Numbered from the stretch's first letter, positions 6,889 through 16,946 are shown. The stretch: DNA of 64,000 nt from Acidobacteriaceae bacterium (GCA_003134815.1 PLCO01000035.1:1-64000); one strand, 5' to 3'. Notes: generated by a model from the letters alone, not told the origin. Numbers and translations are program-made.

Positions 6889-9096
6889 ATGGAAGTGGCA
6901 ATTTCCAGCGCTCGTTCGTCCGGAACGTTTCCGGCCTGGGATGAGCTGTCAGCGCAAGACAAGGTTGAGATCTACCGGCTGATGTTTCTTTCCCGCGCGG
7001 TGGACGACCGCGAAATTCTTCTCAAACGCCAACAGAAGATCTTCTTTCAAATTTCAGCGGCAGGGCACGAGGCGCTGCAGGTGGGCGCGGCGCTGGCGTT
7101 GCGGCCGGGCTACGATTGGTTTTTTCCCTACTATCGCGATCGCGCGTTGTGCCTGGCCGTGGGCGTTACGCCCTACGACATGATGCTGCAGGCCGTGGGC
7201 GCGGCGACCGATCCGGCAAGCGGCGGGCGGCAGATGCCAACGCACTGGAGCAGCCGACCGCTGCATATCGTCAGCACTTCGTCGTCGACGGCGACGCAAC
7301 TGCTTCATGCCGTGGGTTGCGCCGAGGCTGGGCGCGCATTCAGCAAACATCCGGAGACGGCGGCCAAAGCTCAAGGCGATTATCGCGCCTTTCATGATGT
7401 GGAGTTTCACGGGGACGAAGTGGCGCTGGCCTGCGTGGGCGAAGGCGCGACCTCGCAAGGGGAGTTTTGGGAAGCGATCAATACGGCCGCGAATCAGAAG
7501 TTGCCGGTGATTTTCTGCGTAGAAGATAACGGGTACGCGATCAGCGTTCCCGTGGAAGTGAACACGCCGGGGGGAAACATCTCCCGGCTGGTGGCCAACT
7601 TTCCCAATTTCCATTTTGCCGAGATCGACGGCAATGACCCCTTGGCGAGCCTGCGCGCCTTTCAGGAGGCTGCTGCGCATTGCCGCGCCGGCCGCGGACC
7701 GGCGCTGGTTCACGGCCATTGCGTGCGGCTGTATTCTCACTCGGATTCAGACGACGACAAAATCTACCGGTCGGCCGCAGAACGTGAGGCGGACCTGATG
7801 TGCGACCCCATCGCGCGAATGCGGTCGCGGCTGATCGGCGAGGGAGTTCTGACGGTCTCAGAGATCGACGAACTGGAACGGAGGCTCGGAAACGAAGCCG
7901 CCGAAGCTGCCGAGCGCGCTTTGGAAGCGCCGATGCCGGCTGTGGAGGGAATCACCGCACACGTTTACTCCGAGGATCTCGATCCGACGCGCGCTGCTTT
8001 TGCCACGGAGCAGCCGCAAGTTTCAGCAGAATCGAACGGTGCTGGATCGGTTGGCAGGCTGAAAGGTGCGGGCGCGCATACGATGGCCGACCTGATCAAC
8101 CGCTGCCTGCGCGACGAGATGCGGCACGATCCGCGCATCGTGATTTACGGAGAGGACGTGGCAGACGCGAGCCGCGCTGAAGCTCTATCGGAAGTGAAGG
8201 GCAAGGGCGGAGTTTTCAAGCTCACGGCGGGCCTGCAGACGGAGTTCGGATCGGAGCGGGTTTTTAATTCGCCGCTGGCGGAAGCGAATATTGTTGGCCG
8301 CGCCATTGGCTACGCTCTGCGGGGAATGAAGCCGGTTGTAGAAATTCAATTCTTTGATTACATTTGGCCAGCTATGCATCAGATTCGTAATGAGTTGGCG
8401 TTGATGCGCTGGCGGTCAAATGGGGCATGGGCGGTGCCCGTCGTGATGAGAGTTCCTATCGGCGGATACCTTACCGGAGGCTCAATCTATCACTCGCAAT
8501 CGGGCGAAAGCATCTTTACTCACACTCCGGGACTGCGCGTGATTTTTCCTTCGAACGCGCTCGACGCCAATGGTTTACTGCGGACGGCCATCCGCTGCGA
8601 CGACCCGGTGCTTTTTCTGGAGCACAAGCGGCTCTATCGCGAGACCTATGGCCGCGCGGCGTACCCAGGGCCAGAGTTCGCGATTCCATTCGGGAAGGCG
8701 AAGATCGTCCGTCCGGGCAAGGATCTGACTCTGGTGACGTATGGCGCGCTGGTGCCGCGAGCGATACAGGCCGCGCAGCAAGCGCAGCGAGAGCACGGGA
8801 TCGAGACGGAGATTGTCGATCTGCGAACGCTCAATCCGTACGATTGGGAGGCCATCGCCGAATCGGTGCGCAAGACCAATCGCGTGATTGTGGCGCACGA
8901 AGACATGCTGAGCTGGGGTTACGGCGCTGAGCTCGCGGCGCGGATTGCCGATGAACTTTTCGACGATCTCGACGCTCCCGTGCGACGCATCGGCGCGATG
9001 GACACATTTGTGGCCTACCAGCCGAAGCTGGAAGATGCGATTCTGCCGCAGCCGGAGAACATTCTGAAGGCCATTGTGGAGCTCAAGAGGTACTGA
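6889..9096 (+). CDS. Fused E1 alpha/beta 2-oxoacid dehydrogenase (branched-chain type)
   Basis: The 735-residue product joins both E1 subunits. The alpha part (about 1-380) has YYRDRAL, MPTHWSS, the thiamine-diphosphate motif [18 protein letters not shown]...EDNGYAIS, and YSHSDSDD. The beta part (about 430-735) has [50 protein letters not shown] and the transketolase C-domain ([17 protein letters not shown]). E1 enzymes decarboxylate 2-oxoacids and pass the acyl group to E2 lipoyl domains; the fused form is common in Acidobacteria and Bacteroidetes and is usually annotated as 2-oxoisovalerate dehydrogenase, but substrate cannot be fixed from sequence. No E2 or E3 gene follows. I chose the ATG at 6889 because the preceding 70 codons are unlike any E1. 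Confidence 0.9.
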   Translation: MEVAISSARSSGTFPAWDELSAQDKVEIYRLMFLSRAVDDREILLKRQQKIFFQISAAGHEALQVGAALALRPGYDWFFPYYRDRALCLAVGVTPYDMMLQAVGAATDPASGGRQMPTHWSSRPLHIVSTSSSTATQLLHAVGCAEAGRAFSKHPETAAKAQGDYRAFHDVEFHGDEVALACVGEGATSQGEFWEAINTAANQKLPVIFCVEDNGYAISVPVEVNTPGGNISRLVANFPNFHFAEIDGNDPLASLRAFQEAAAHCRAGRGPALVHGHCVRLYSHSDSDDDKIYRSAAEREADLMCDPIARMRSRLIGEGVLTVSEIDELERRLGNEAAEAAERALEAPMPAVEGITAHVYSEDLDPTRAAFATEQPQVSAESNGAGSVGRLKGAGAHTMADLINRCLRDEMRHDPRIVIYGEDVADASRAEALSEVKGKGGVFKLTAGLQTEFGSERVFNSPLAEANIVGRAIGYALRGMKPVVEIQFFDYIWPAMHQIRNELALMRWRSNGAWAVPVVMRVPIGGYLTGGSIYHSQSGESIFTHTPGLRVIFPSNALDANGLLRTAIRCDDPVLFLEHKRLYRETYGRAAYPGPEFAIPFGKAKIVRPGKDLTLVTYGALVPRAIQAAQQAQREHGIETEIVDLRTLNPYDWEAIAESVRKTNRVIVAHEDMLSWGYGAELAARIADELFDDLDAPVRRIGAMDTFVAYQPKLEDAILPQPENILKAIVELKRY

Positions 9097-9258
9097 AGCA
9101 TGCCGCGCATTGATGCACTGGCTCCGCGACGACCTTTCCGCCTTCCGATTTCGCGAATGGGAAGGCAGACCGGACCATGATCGAGCTCAGTACGATTCCA
9201 TATGCTTTAGCGACGCAGTATTTGTCGTTCATTGCTATGCCAGAGGTAGGGTCAAGAT

Positions 9259-10047
9259 ATGATTAAGATGAGCTCATGTGGCTGGCTTGTCGTAGCCGTA
9301 TTCTTGTATGCTGCCTCGCCTTTAAGTTCGCAAAGGCCGCCTAAGCCTCTCCCTGATTCACAGGCGGTTGGGTTCGATGTTGTATCAATCAAGCCGAACA
9401 ATTCGGGTGATCAACACGTAGATGTCGATAGCGATCTGGACACTTACACCACAAAGAATATTCGGCTTACGTCACTCGTGGCACAGGCTTATAAAACAAA
9501 AGAGTTTCTAATATATGGCATCCCAGATCGCCTTGGCAATCAGCGATTTGATATTAGCGCGAAGCTTCTTGATCCTAGCCCGGAGAGAATAGAAGCACTA
9601 AGAAATAAGCAATCGCAAATGATCCTCGCTATGCTGCAAGATCGCTTTTCTTTGCGGGCACATCATGGGTTAAAAAAGCTCCGAGCCTATAGTTTGGAGT
9701 CAAATCCGGCGAATCACAAGCTCCTTCATCCGTCGACCGAAAACGATGACTTTGGAACAGACGTGAGGGGAACGGGTAGGACTAGCTTCATTGCTCGACA
9801 TATCTCAATGGACGATCTTGCTCTCATTCTTTCCGATAAACTACAACAACCAGTGATCAATGATACCGGTCTTGCTGGGCGATATGATCTCGATCTAAGC
9901 TGGACGTCAGATCTTGAGGAGCCGACAACTAGCTCACCATCGCTCTTTACGGCACTTCGAGAACAACTCGGTCTAACGCTAAGGACCAAGAAGGAAGACA
10001 TTCAAACGGTCATAGTTGATTACATTTCGACGGCATCTCCTAATTAA
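9259..10047 (+). CDS. TIGR03435-family soil-associated protein
   Basis: A 262-residue exported protein with an N-terminal hydrophobic signal (WLVVAVFLYAASPLSS) and the family hallmark FDVVSIKPNN. Further on are IRLTSLVAQAYK, RFDISAKLL, MLQDRFSLRAHH, ISMDDLALILS and PVINDTGLAGRYDLDLSW, in the order usual for TIGR03435 proteins, which are expanded in Acidobacteria and have no known role. Its codons are visibly more AT-rich than the flanking E1 and ABC genes, which suggests a separate origin. It is alone; the next gene is convergent and ends two bases after its stop. Confidence 0.9.
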   Translation: MIKMSSCGWLVVAVFLYAASPLSSQRPPKPLPDSQAVGFDVVSIKPNNSGDQHVDVDSDLDTYTTKNIRLTSLVAQAYKTKEFLIYGIPDRLGNQRFDISAKLLDPSPERIEALRNKQSQMILAMLQDRFSLRAHHGLKKLRAYSLESNPANHKLLHPSTENDDFGTDVRGTGRTSFIARHISMDDLALILSDKLQQPVINDTGLAGRYDLDLSWTSDLEEPTTSSPSLFTALREQLGLTLRTKKEDIQTVIVDYISTASPN

Positions 10048-10049
10048 AA

Positions 10050-10844
10050 TCATCCGTATAGAACGGGTGTTGCCATGCCGAGCCTCCAGTCGTAGAAAAA
10101 CCAATTCGATGCGCCGGTAAAATGGCCGAAAGTAAATAAAAGTGTGCATAGCAGAGCGGGAAATCTGGGGAGGCTGGACGCCAGCCAAAACGCGCCCAGG
10201 CAGTAAGTCAGGTCCATCAAAACGTAGTGGGACCAACCACGCATCAAAAACGCGCTCCAAAAGGGGTTGCCTTCGCGGACAGTCGCCGGATGCGCCCAAT
10301 ACGAGTGGGGCTGGCCAATAAGTGTGACGAGGGGATCAATGGTCATCACTCCGATCATGACCCAGCGAAGCCTTCTGATCATTTGATGGCCCAATAGACC
10401 GGAAATTGGAGAAACGGCCCAGGCGATCGCCGCGCTTATCGCCAGCACGTACAAGGTCACACCAGTAAATCCCAAATGCCAGCGGACGGCGAGCCAGTGG
10501 GATGCACCGAACACATGACCGAAGATGAAGGAGAAGGCCGCGATGAGCGCAGACATACTGGGAAGAATGGACACAAGCAGAAACGCTGCTGCGAAATATG
10601 CGATGCAGGCGGCAATGTAGGGCAGCCAACCGTGTCCCAGGAAGAAGTCAAATGTGTGGTTGGTGGGATTGTAGATGGACAGTCCGTCGCCGCGCATTGC
10701 GGTTCCAGGGTTGCGCCAGAAGCTTTGCGGTTGGCCGAGAAGCGTAGCGATCGCACTGAAAAGCATTGTGCCAACCATGACCCAGCGAAGGCGCTTTACG
10801 ACTTGATCGTTAGTAAGTTGGACGCGGCGGAAAATTAATCGCAT
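10050..10844 (-). CDS. Internally duplicated polytopic membrane protein
   Basis: About 264 residues from the ATG (complement ending at 10844, with GAGG upstream). The two halves align: KRLRWVMVGTM...LLGQPQSFWRNP...FIFGHVFGASHWLAVRWHLG in the first (about 14-132) and RRLRWVMIGVM...LIGQPHSYWAHP...FTFGHFTGASNWFFYDWRLG in the second (about 152-264). Each half has about three hydrophobic segments and conserved GQPxSxWxxP and FGHxxGAS(N/H)W motifs. I do not recognise the family. The conserved His and Trp residues in membrane-proximal places are notable. It is convergent with the TIGR03435 gene. Confidence 0.75.
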   Translation of the reverse strand: MRLIFRRVQLTNDQVVKRLRWVMVGTMLFSAIATLLGQPQSFWRNPGTAMRGDGLSIYNPTNHTFDFFLGHGWLPYIAACIAYFAAAFLLVSILPSMSALIAAFSFIFGHVFGASHWLAVRWHLGFTGVTLYVLAISAAIAWAVSPISGLLGHQMIRRLRWVMIGVMTIDPLVTLIGQPHSYWAHPATVREGNPFWSAFLMRGWSHYVLMDLTYCLGAFWLASSLPRFPALLCTLLFTFGHFTGASNWFFYDWRLGMATPVLYG

Positions 10845-11139
10845 GATTCGACCTCGAGCGGAGTATTGGTGGTTGCGGGCAGGAGGAAGGTACATGCGCC
10901 GCTGCTCACATCGTCATAATACCTGCGCAAGCCAAAGTGAGAAGTCGCCCTTTTGGCTTGTGCGAATCAAAACGGCTTTCCGTAACTGACGAGATACGAG
11001 GCACATGGCTGGAGGCCTGCGCGCGAAGCGCGGATTGCGTCTGGCGCGGATACAATACTGGGATGGACTTCAGTACTCATTTCCAGCAGGGGTTTTCCAA
11101 CAGGAGTCCGCGCTGGACGCGCAGGGCAGGCCGAGCCGC

Positions 11140-13059
11140 ATGAGTCGATTCTTGCGCCTGCTGCGCTATGGGCTGCCCTATACGCTGGAGTGGCTGCCCG
11201 GGGTGATGTTGTCGGCGCTTGTGGGCATACTGGACACCTTTCGAGTCCTCCTGCTGCAACCGATATTCGATCAGGTTCTGAGACCGGACGCACCCGAAGG
11301 CCCCATTCTTCTCGGTCTTGCGAATAGCCGGTGGCATTTCGACCTGAGGACTCTGATCCCGCATATCGGAAATCTGAAAATCCATAATGCCTGGGATGTG
11401 GTGGCCATCGCGCTCATACTCTCTACGCTTCTGAAAGGGCTGTGCGATTATTTCGGGACGTATCTGGTGAATTATGCGGGGTTCGGCACAATCACCGATT
11501 TGCGCAACGATCTTTACGAAGTTACGCTGCGCCGCTCTTCAAGCTTCTTTCACAAGCATCCCACCGGCACCATACTTTCCACGCTCATTAACGATGTGGA
11601 TCGGGTACAAACCGCGCTGAGCTCGGTGATTGGCGAGTTCCTGCAGCAATTCTTTACGTTTGTTGTCGGGGTGGTGCTGGTGATCGACCTGGGCGGGCAC
11701 CTTAGCTGGGCGCTGCTGCTTTTCATCCCGGTGGTTGTCACTTCGGCGCGCCGAATCGGCCGCGAAGTCCGCACCCGCACCCGCACAGGCCAGGACAAAC
11801 TTGCGGAGATCCAGAACATCCTGCATGAAACGGTGACGGGCAACCGCATCGTGAAGGCCTTCAATACGGAGATATGGGAGATTCTGCGCTTCAAGAATGC
11901 GGCCAAACGCCTGTTCCGCGCCAACCTGCGCAGCGTGCGGATTCAATCGATCAGTTCTCCGCTGATGGACACGATTGGCGCGATTGCGATCGCGATGTTT
12001 CTGTTCATCGGGCGGAATGAGATTCGGCACGGCCACATGACCATGGGCCTGTTTGGCGCGTTCATTATTCTTCTCTTCAAGCTCTACGATCCGGTGCGCA
12101 AGTTCGCTTACTTCTATAACAGCTTTCAGCAGGCGATGGGCGCATCGGCATCGATGTTTGCCTTTTTCGATGCGGAGGACGATGTGAAAGAGCGTCCGCG
12201 CGCCGCCACCTTTACGCGCTTTCGCCAGGCAATCAAGTTCGAGGATGTCGGCTTCTCCTACTCGACGGGCGAGGGCGAGCACCAGATCCTTCACAATGTC
12301 GATCTGGAAGTAAAAGCCTGCGAGGTGCTGGCCATCGTTGGTCCCAGCGGCGCGGGCAAGTCGACGCTGGTGAATTTGATTCCGCGTTTCTTCGACGTGA
12401 CCTCGGGCCGCATTCTGATCGACGGCCGTGATCTGCGCGATCTGACGCTGGGCTCGCTGCGCCGGCAGGTGGCGCAGGTGACGCAGGAGACCATTCTCTT
12501 TAACGACACAGTGCATAACAACATTGCGTACGGGCAGCCCGATGCCAAACGCGCACTGGTTGAGCAGGCGGCGCGCAACGCACTGGCGCACGACTTCATC
12601 ATGAATATGCCGCTTGGTTACCAGACGATGATCGGCGAAAAGGGATTTCGGCTTTCAGGAGGAGAAAGGCAGCGCATCGCCATTGCGCGCGCAATCTTTA
12701 AGAATGCGCCGATTCTTATCCTCGATGAAGCCACGTCGGCGCTCGATGCAGAGAGTGAGTCCCTGGTGCAGACGGCGCTGGCCAACTTGATTCAGAATCG
12801 CACCACGGTTGTTATTGCGCATAGGCTTTCCACCATACGCCGCGCCAGCCGCATCGCGGTGCTTGAGTCCGGCCGCATTACCGCCATCGGGTCCCACGAC
12901 GAACTGCTCAACTCCTCACCCACTTACCAGAAGCTCTATCAGCTGCAGTTTATGGACATGCCTGAGACGCTGGACATGCTCGAACCGCAGGCTACCGATT
13001 CTAAGATGTATCTGCCGTTTGACCAGAGGGCCGCAATCGCCGCGGGCGCGAAAGAGTAA
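11140..13059 (+). CDS. ABC exporter, MsbA-like (TM domain fused to ATPase)
   Basis: A 639-residue half transporter. The N-terminal transmembrane domain (about 1-340) begins MSRFLRLLRYGLPY and contains several hydrophobic helices and the SSFFHKHPTGTILSTLINDV coupling region. The ATPase domain (about 360-600) has Walker A GPSGAGKST, the signature LSGGE, Walker B ILILDEATSALD and the H-loop AHRLSTI. Proteins of this type flip lipid A core or other hydrophobic molecules; a lipid role fits the presence of lpxD and lpxL-like genes elsewhere in the window but substrate is not proven. The ATG at 11140 is preferred over an upstream in-frame start because homology begins there. yicC starts 2 bases after its stop. 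Confidence 0.9.
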   Translation: MSRFLRLLRYGLPYTLEWLPGVMLSALVGILDTFRVLLLQPIFDQVLRPDAPEGPILLGLANSRWHFDLRTLIPHIGNLKIHNAWDVVAIALILSTLLKGLCDYFGTYLVNYAGFGTITDLRNDLYEVTLRRSSSFFHKHPTGTILSTLINDVDRVQTALSSVIGEFLQQFFTFVVGVVLVIDLGGHLSWALLLFIPVVVTSARRIGREVRTRTRTGQDKLAEIQNILHETVTGNRIVKAFNTEIWEILRFKNAAKRLFRANLRSVRIQSISSPLMDTIGAIAIAMFLFIGRNEIRHGHMTMGLFGAFIILLFKLYDPVRKFAYFYNSFQQAMGASASMFAFFDAEDDVKERPRAATFTRFRQAIKFEDVGFSYSTGEGEHQILHNVDLEVKACEVLAIVGPSGAGKSTLVNLIPRFFDVTSGRILIDGRDLRDLTLGSLRRQVAQVTQETILFNDTVHNNIAYGQPDAKRALVEQAARNALAHDFIMNMPLGYQTMIGEKGFRLSGGERQRIAIARAIFKNAPILILDEATSALDAESESLVQTALANLIQNRTTVVIAHRLSTIRRASRIAVLESGRITAIGSHDELLNSSPTYQKLYQLQFMDMPETLDMLEPQATDSKMYLPFDQRAAIAAGAKE

Positions 13060-13061
13060 GC

Positions 13062-13967
13062 ATGACAATTTCTTCGATGACCGGGTTTGCGCGGGTGCAG
13101 GCGCGTGCCGCCAGTGGCGGCGAAGAGCAGCTGAGCTACACGTTCACCGTGAAAAGCGTGAACCATCGCTTTCTCGATCTGCAGTTCCGCCTGCCGGCCG
13201 GTTTGGATGCGCTAGAACTCGAGTTGCGCCGCGTGCTGAAGGAGAAGCTCATCCGCGGTCACGTCGATCTGACGCTCTCCGTCGACCGCGCCTCGCAGGC
13301 CAAAGCGGGATACAATCGCGAGCTGATCTCAGGCTATCTGGCGGCATTCGATGCGGCGCGCCGCGAGCACCACTTGAACGGCGAGCCGGACCTGAACGCA
13401 GCATTGCGGCTGCCGGGGGCCTTGCAGTTGGAGGATCGCAGCAACGGCGACCTGAGCGCGCTTTCGGCGAGCGTGCTGGAGCAGGCGGTTCCGTTGATTG
13501 CAGAGTTGAAGGCGATGCGCGCGCGAGAGGGCGAGTCGCTGGAGGCGATACTCCGCGCGACTTTGGATCGGCTTGCTGCCGCAACTGAAAATATCGCGGA
13601 GCTTCGGCCGGAGATTGAGCAGCGTTGCCAGGAGCGCCTGACCGAGCGGCTCACCGCGGCCGTGGGGCCGGATTTCAACCAGCAAAGAGTGCTGGAGGAA
13701 GTGGCGATTCTGGTGGAACGCAGCGACATCAGCGAGGAGCTGGCGCGCATGACCACGCACATCGATCATTTTCGCGAGTTGCTGAGTGCGGGCGGCGAGG
13801 TGGGAAAGAAGCTGGACTTCTTGTTGCAGGAGATGAACCGCGAGGCGAACACTTTACTCTCGAAGACGGCGGGTGTAAGCGGGAAGGGAACCCGCATTAC
13901 CGAGTTGGGACTGGCCATGAAAGCGGAGATCGAAAAGGCTCGCGAACAGATTCAGAATGTGGAGTAA
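13062..13967 (+). CDS. yicC: YicC family protein (endoribonuclease-related)
   Basis: A 301-residue protein beginning with the conserved ISSMTGFARV, then VKSVNHRFLDLQFRLP, and ending with EVGKKLDFLLQEMNREANTL and GLAMKAEIEKAREQIQNVE, all classic YicC features. E. coli YicC is described as an endoribonuclease that affects small RNA stability. Its position just before gmk, with an RraB-like gene between, follows the yicC-gmk-rpoZ order seen in many bacteria. The start is 2 bases after the ABC exporter stop, so translation is probably coupled. Confidence 0.95.
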   Translation: MTISSMTGFARVQARAASGGEEQLSYTFTVKSVNHRFLDLQFRLPAGLDALELELRRVLKEKLIRGHVDLTLSVDRASQAKAGYNRELISGYLAAFDAARREHHLNGEPDLNAALRLPGALQLEDRSNGDLSALSASVLEQAVPLIAELKAMRAREGESLEAILRATLDRLAAATENIAELRPEIEQRCQERLTERLTAAVGPDFNQQRVLEEVAILVERSDISEELARMTTHIDHFRELLSAGGEVGKKLDFLLQEMNREANTLLSKTAGVSGKGTRITELGLAMKAEIEKAREQIQNVE

Positions 13968-14059
13968 GGCAGCTTCTAGCCACTAGCTGCTAGCCTCCAG
14001 CTCAAGCAGAGCTGGGGCGACAGCGCTGGAGCTAACGAGAATAGCCATTAGGAGAGCGG

Positions 14060-14416
14060 ATGGCGCGCCAGGATTTGATTCATCCGGATGACGAAAATGG
14101 CGATGTTCTCCGACGAATGGAAGAACAGGGCGATGACCTCGATAAGGCGCGAAATATCGATTTCAGCGTGGTTTTCTCGGTCGAGAGCACGGCTGAACGC
14201 TTTGCAGAACATTTCCGTGCACAAGGCTTTGCAGCGTCGGTCTATTTTTCTGAAAAGATGAAGGAGTTTCCCTGGAATGTGAACGTCGTCAAGCATATGG
14301 TGCCCTCGCACCGAGGGATCGGGGAATTTGAGGCTTCCCTGCAAGCTGTCGCAGATCCTTTAGGAGGCCACAACGATGGTTGGGGATGCTTTTCTGAACC
14401 AAGCTCCAGCAGTTAG
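14060..14416 (+). CDS. RraB-like (regulator of ribonuclease E) domain protein
   Basis: A 118-residue acidic protein. ENGDVLRRMEEQGDDL, RNIDFSVVFSVESTAERFAEHF, WNVNVVKHMVPSHRGIGEFE and the C-terminal GGHNDGWGCF match the RraB/DUF695-type family. E. coli RraB binds RNase E and reduces its activity; whether this protein does so here is unknown. Placement between yicC and gmk puts two RNA-decay-linked genes side by side. The ATG at 14060 has GGAGAG a few bases upstream. Confidence 0.8.
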   Translation: MARQDLIHPDDENGDVLRRMEEQGDDLDKARNIDFSVVFSVESTAERFAEHFRAQGFAASVYFSEKMKEFPWNVNVVKHMVPSHRGIGEFEASLQAVADPLGGHNDGWGCFSEPSSSS

Positions 14417-14443
14417 AAGCTAGGAACTCTGAAGAGGAGAACT

Positions 14444-15187
14444 TTGGCAGGAATCTTATTTATCATCTCGGCGCCGTCGGGGTCGGGCAAAAGCACTTTG
14501 GTGAGCGAACTGCGCAAGCAGGTGAGTGGCGTGGATTTTGCCATCTCGTGGACCACGCGCACGCCGCGCGGCTCTGAAGAAAACGGGCGCGAATACTATT
14601 TCACAACGCGCGAGGAATTCCAGCGCATGATTGACGCGGGAATGTTTCTGGAGCATGCAGAGGTCTTTGGGAAAGATCTTTACGGCACTCCTCGCAAAGC
14701 TCTCGACGATGCGCTCGCGGCCGGCCACGACCTGATGCTCGACATTGACGTGCAGGGCGCGGCGCAAGTGCGCGCAAAGATGGCTGAGGCTATCGGGATT
14801 TTTGTGTTGCCTCCTAACCCCAAGGTTCTGCGCACGCGTTTGCGCAACCGCAGCCGCGCCGAAGGGGTTATGAACGAAGGCGAGTTGTACCGGCGGCTGG
14901 GAGAGGCCAGCCGGGAGATTGAGAAATATCGCGAGTACGGCTATATTTTGGTCAATGACGTTCTCGACCGGGCGGTAGCGCAACTGGAGGCCATTGTGCT
15001 GGCAGAGCGCTTCTATCGCAATGGCGAAGCGATTGCTTTCCGTTCCCGTCGAGTTTTGGAGGTCGCCGCGGCTTGCATGCAAGCGAACTCGCAGGAGCGG
15101 CTCAAACCTGTGCTGGAGGCTTTCGGGATCGATGGGACTTCCGGCCAGCAACAACTTCTGTTTGGGGACGATTCCGATGACGATTGA
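14444..15187 (+). CDS. gmk: Guanylate kinase
   Basis: A 247-residue enzyme that phosphorylates GMP to GDP. The P-loop APSGSGKST lies near residue 10, followed by SWTTRTPRGSEENGREYYF (GMP binding), FLEHAEVFGKDLYGTP and DIDVQGAAQVR. The C-terminal about 45 residues, ending GDDSDDD, extend past the usual gmk length (about 205). The start is a TTG at 14444 preceded by GAAGAGGAGA, and no ATG fits better. The 3' end overlaps rpoZ by 11 bases. Confidence 0.96.
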   Translation: MAGILFIISAPSGSGKSTLVSELRKQVSGVDFAISWTTRTPRGSEENGREYYFTTREEFQRMIDAGMFLEHAEVFGKDLYGTPRKALDDALAAGHDLMLDIDVQGAAQVRAKMAEAIGIFVLPPNPKVLRTRLRNRSRAEGVMNEGELYRRLGEASREIEKYREYGYILVNDVLDRAVAQLEAIVLAERFYRNGEAIAFRSRRVLEVAAACMQANSQERLKPVLEAFGIDGTSGQQQLLFGDDSDDD

Positions 15188-15407
15188 GACGAACTTCGAT
15201 TCCAATTACCGCAAGGTGCTGGTGGCCGCGCGACGGGCCCGGCAGATACAGAACGGCTCCCAGGCGCTGGTGGCGACCCGATCCAGCAAAGCGTGCCGGA
15301 TTGCGCAGGATGAGATCAACGCCGGCAAGATTGCCTACGTGAAAAATGAGGTCGAGATCACGAAGCCTCTGGTTGAAGGGCCGGCCATTCCCTTCCTGCT
15401 GAGCTGA
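15177..15407 (+). CDS. rpoZ: RNA polymerase omega subunit
   Basis: A 76-residue protein, read MTIETNFDSNYRKVLVAARR, with ALVATRSSKACRIAQDEINA and AYVKNEVEI. These match omega subunits, which help assemble RNA polymerase by binding beta-prime. The start overlaps the end of gmk (ATG within the GATGAC near the gmk stop), so translation is coupled. A hairpin with a T-run (15444-15474) follows. Confidence 0.92.
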   Translation: MTIETNFDSNYRKVLVAARRARQIQNGSQALVATRSSKACRIAQDEINAGKIAYVKNEVEITKPLVEGPAIPFLLS

Positions 15408-15443
15408 AGAACAGGGGTAAGGGATTGGTGGTCGGGGACCTGA

Positions 15444-15474
15444 AAGACCGTCGTGAATTGACGCGGCGGTTTTC
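15444..15474 (+). terminator. Rho-independent terminator after rpoZ
   Basis: AAGACCGTCG pairs with CGGCGGTTTT (two G-U pairs) around TGAATTGACG; the T-run is part of the stem's end. It lies 37 bases after the rpoZ stop and before coaBC, so coaBC probably has its own promoter in 15475-15567. Confidence 0.6.
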
Positions 15475-15567
15475 CTGCGCCCCCTGTGAGAATGAGTGTC
15501 CGCCTGCGATCTTACCGATCGGTGATGCCCGCCACCTGTCGACTGTTCGCTGAACTACAATCTAAAC

Positions 15568-16941
15568 ATGAGAGTGACGGTCGGCGTCTCGGGTGGAATC
15601 GCCGCGTACAAAGCGGCTGAACTGGTGCGCGCACTTCAGCGCCAGGCCATCGAGGTGCATGTGGTGATGACCGCGTCAGCGCAGAGGTTTGTGCAGCCGC
15701 TCACCTTTGCTGCGCTCACCGGCCATAGAGTGATCACCAGCCTTTGGGACGAAAGCGATTCAGGGGGGGGCGATTCAGGACGGGGCGATTCAGGAGGGAT
15801 CGACCTGGGAGCTTCCGCACCGGAGCAAAACGGCATCGAGCATATCGCCGAGGCACAGTGGGCCGATGCGCTGGTTGTGGCGCCAGCCACGGCTAACATT
15901 CTGGCGAAGTTTGCGCACGGCATTGCCGACGATTTTCTTTCAACGCTGTATCTTGCCACCGCCGCGCCGGTGGTGGTTGCGCCCGCAATGAACGTGAACA
16001 TGTGGAATCATCCGGCCACTCGGGCGAACATTGAAACACTACGGCAGCGCGGCGTGGCAATCATCGAGCCGGGAACGGGCGAGCTTGCCTGTGGCATGGT
16101 GGGCGCAGGCCGCATGGCGGAGCCGGAGACGATTGCCGCAGCAGTGCAGACCGCACTTGGACGCCGCCACGATCTGGCCGGTGAGGTGGTACTGGTGACT
16201 GCGGGCGGCACGCGCGAGGCGCTCGACCCGGTGCGATTTATCGGCAACCGCTCCAGCGGCAAGATGGGTTACGCATTGGCCGAGGCTGCGCGCAGCCGTG
16301 GCGCTAAGACGATTCTGATCAGCGGCCCGACGGCATTAAATCCGCCCGCGCACTGCGAATTCGTAAAGGTAATTACCGCTGACGAAATGCGGAACGCTGT
16401 GCTCGAGCGAATGAACGAAGCTACGCTGGTGATCAAAGCTGCCGCCGTGGCCGATTATCGACCGATCGCAGTGTCGGAGCAGAAACTCAAGCGCACCGGA
16501 CCGCTTACCCTGGAGCTCGCGCCCACTGAAGACATTCTGGCTGAAGTGGTGCGTCGGCGCAGGCCCGGGCAACTCATTGTCGGCTTCGCCGCGGAAACCG
16601 AAAATCGCATGGAGAACGGCCGCGCCAAGCTTCTGGCCAAGGGCGCGGACGCGATTGTGGTGAACAATGTGACGGGTGAGGGCGTGGGCATTGACGCGGA
16701 TACCAATGCGGCCACATTTCTTACTCGAACGACATCCCAGGAACTGCCGCAGATGGCCAAACGCCAACTGGCTGACCGCATTCTCGACGAAATTCTCACG
16801 CTACGCCGGCCGCAATCCGTTGTGGTGGAGCTCGACGATGAGCGGGATGCGGGAGCGTGGAAGAAACAGGCCATTCAGGATCGCGTGCTGGATGAGAGCG
16901 TTCCTATCGGCGCAGGTCGCCGGCAACTGATCGTGGAGTAA
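15568..16941 (+). CDS. coaBC: Bifunctional CoaBC (phosphopantothenoylcysteine synthase/decarboxylase)
   Basis: A 457-residue enzyme of coenzyme A synthesis. The CoaC part (FMN flavoprotein, about 1-200) has [31 protein letters not shown] with the catalytic His, [12 protein letters not shown], and [12 protein letters not shown] with the catalytic Cys. The CoaB part has [42 protein letters not shown] and [11 protein letters not shown]. Between the WDESDS segment and the active-site His there is an extra [20 protein letters not shown], encoded by a 15-bp tandem array (15755-15799), where the family normally has a short loop. The udg gene follows after 5 bases. Confidence 0.95.
   Translation: MRVTVGVSGGIAAYKAAELVRALQRQAIEVHVVMTASAQRFVQPLTFAALTGHRVITSLWDESDSGGGDSGRGDSGGIDLGASAPEQNGIEHIAEAQWADALVVAPATANILAKFAHGIADDFLSTLYLATAAPVVVAPAMNVNMWNHPATRANIETLRQRGVAIIEPGTGELACGMVGAGRMAEPETIAAAVQTALGRRHDLAGEVVLVTAGGTREALDPVRFIGNRSSGKMGYALAEAARSRGAKTILISGPTALNPPAHCEFVKVITADEMRNAVLERMNEATLVIKAAAVADYRPIAVSEQKLKRTGPLTLELAPTEDILAEVVRRRRPGQLIVGFAAETENRMENGRAKLLAKGADAIVVNNVTGEGVGIDADTNAATFLTRTTSQELPQMAKRQLADRILDEILTLRRPQSVVVELDDERDAGAWKKQAIQDRVLDESVPIGAGRRQLIVE
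15755..15799. repeat. 15-bp tandem array inside coaBC (three units)
   Basis: Units GCGATTCAGGGGGGG, GCGATTCAGGACGGG and GCGATTCAGGAGGGA encode Gly/Asp/Ser pentapeptides in a surface loop of the CoaC domain. The unit resembles the one in the mscS-like gene. Confidence 0.85.
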
Positions 16942-16946
16942 GCAGA

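Noticed and set aside
9100-9180. A 26-codon frame right after the E1 gene (MPRIDALAPRRPFRLPISRM...)
   Set aside because: LPISRM recalls the start of an E2 core domain, but the match is only a few residues and could be chance.
11539-12591. A 350-codon open frame antisense to the ABC exporter
   Set aside because: No recognisable domain and complete overlap with a well-conserved ABC transporter.
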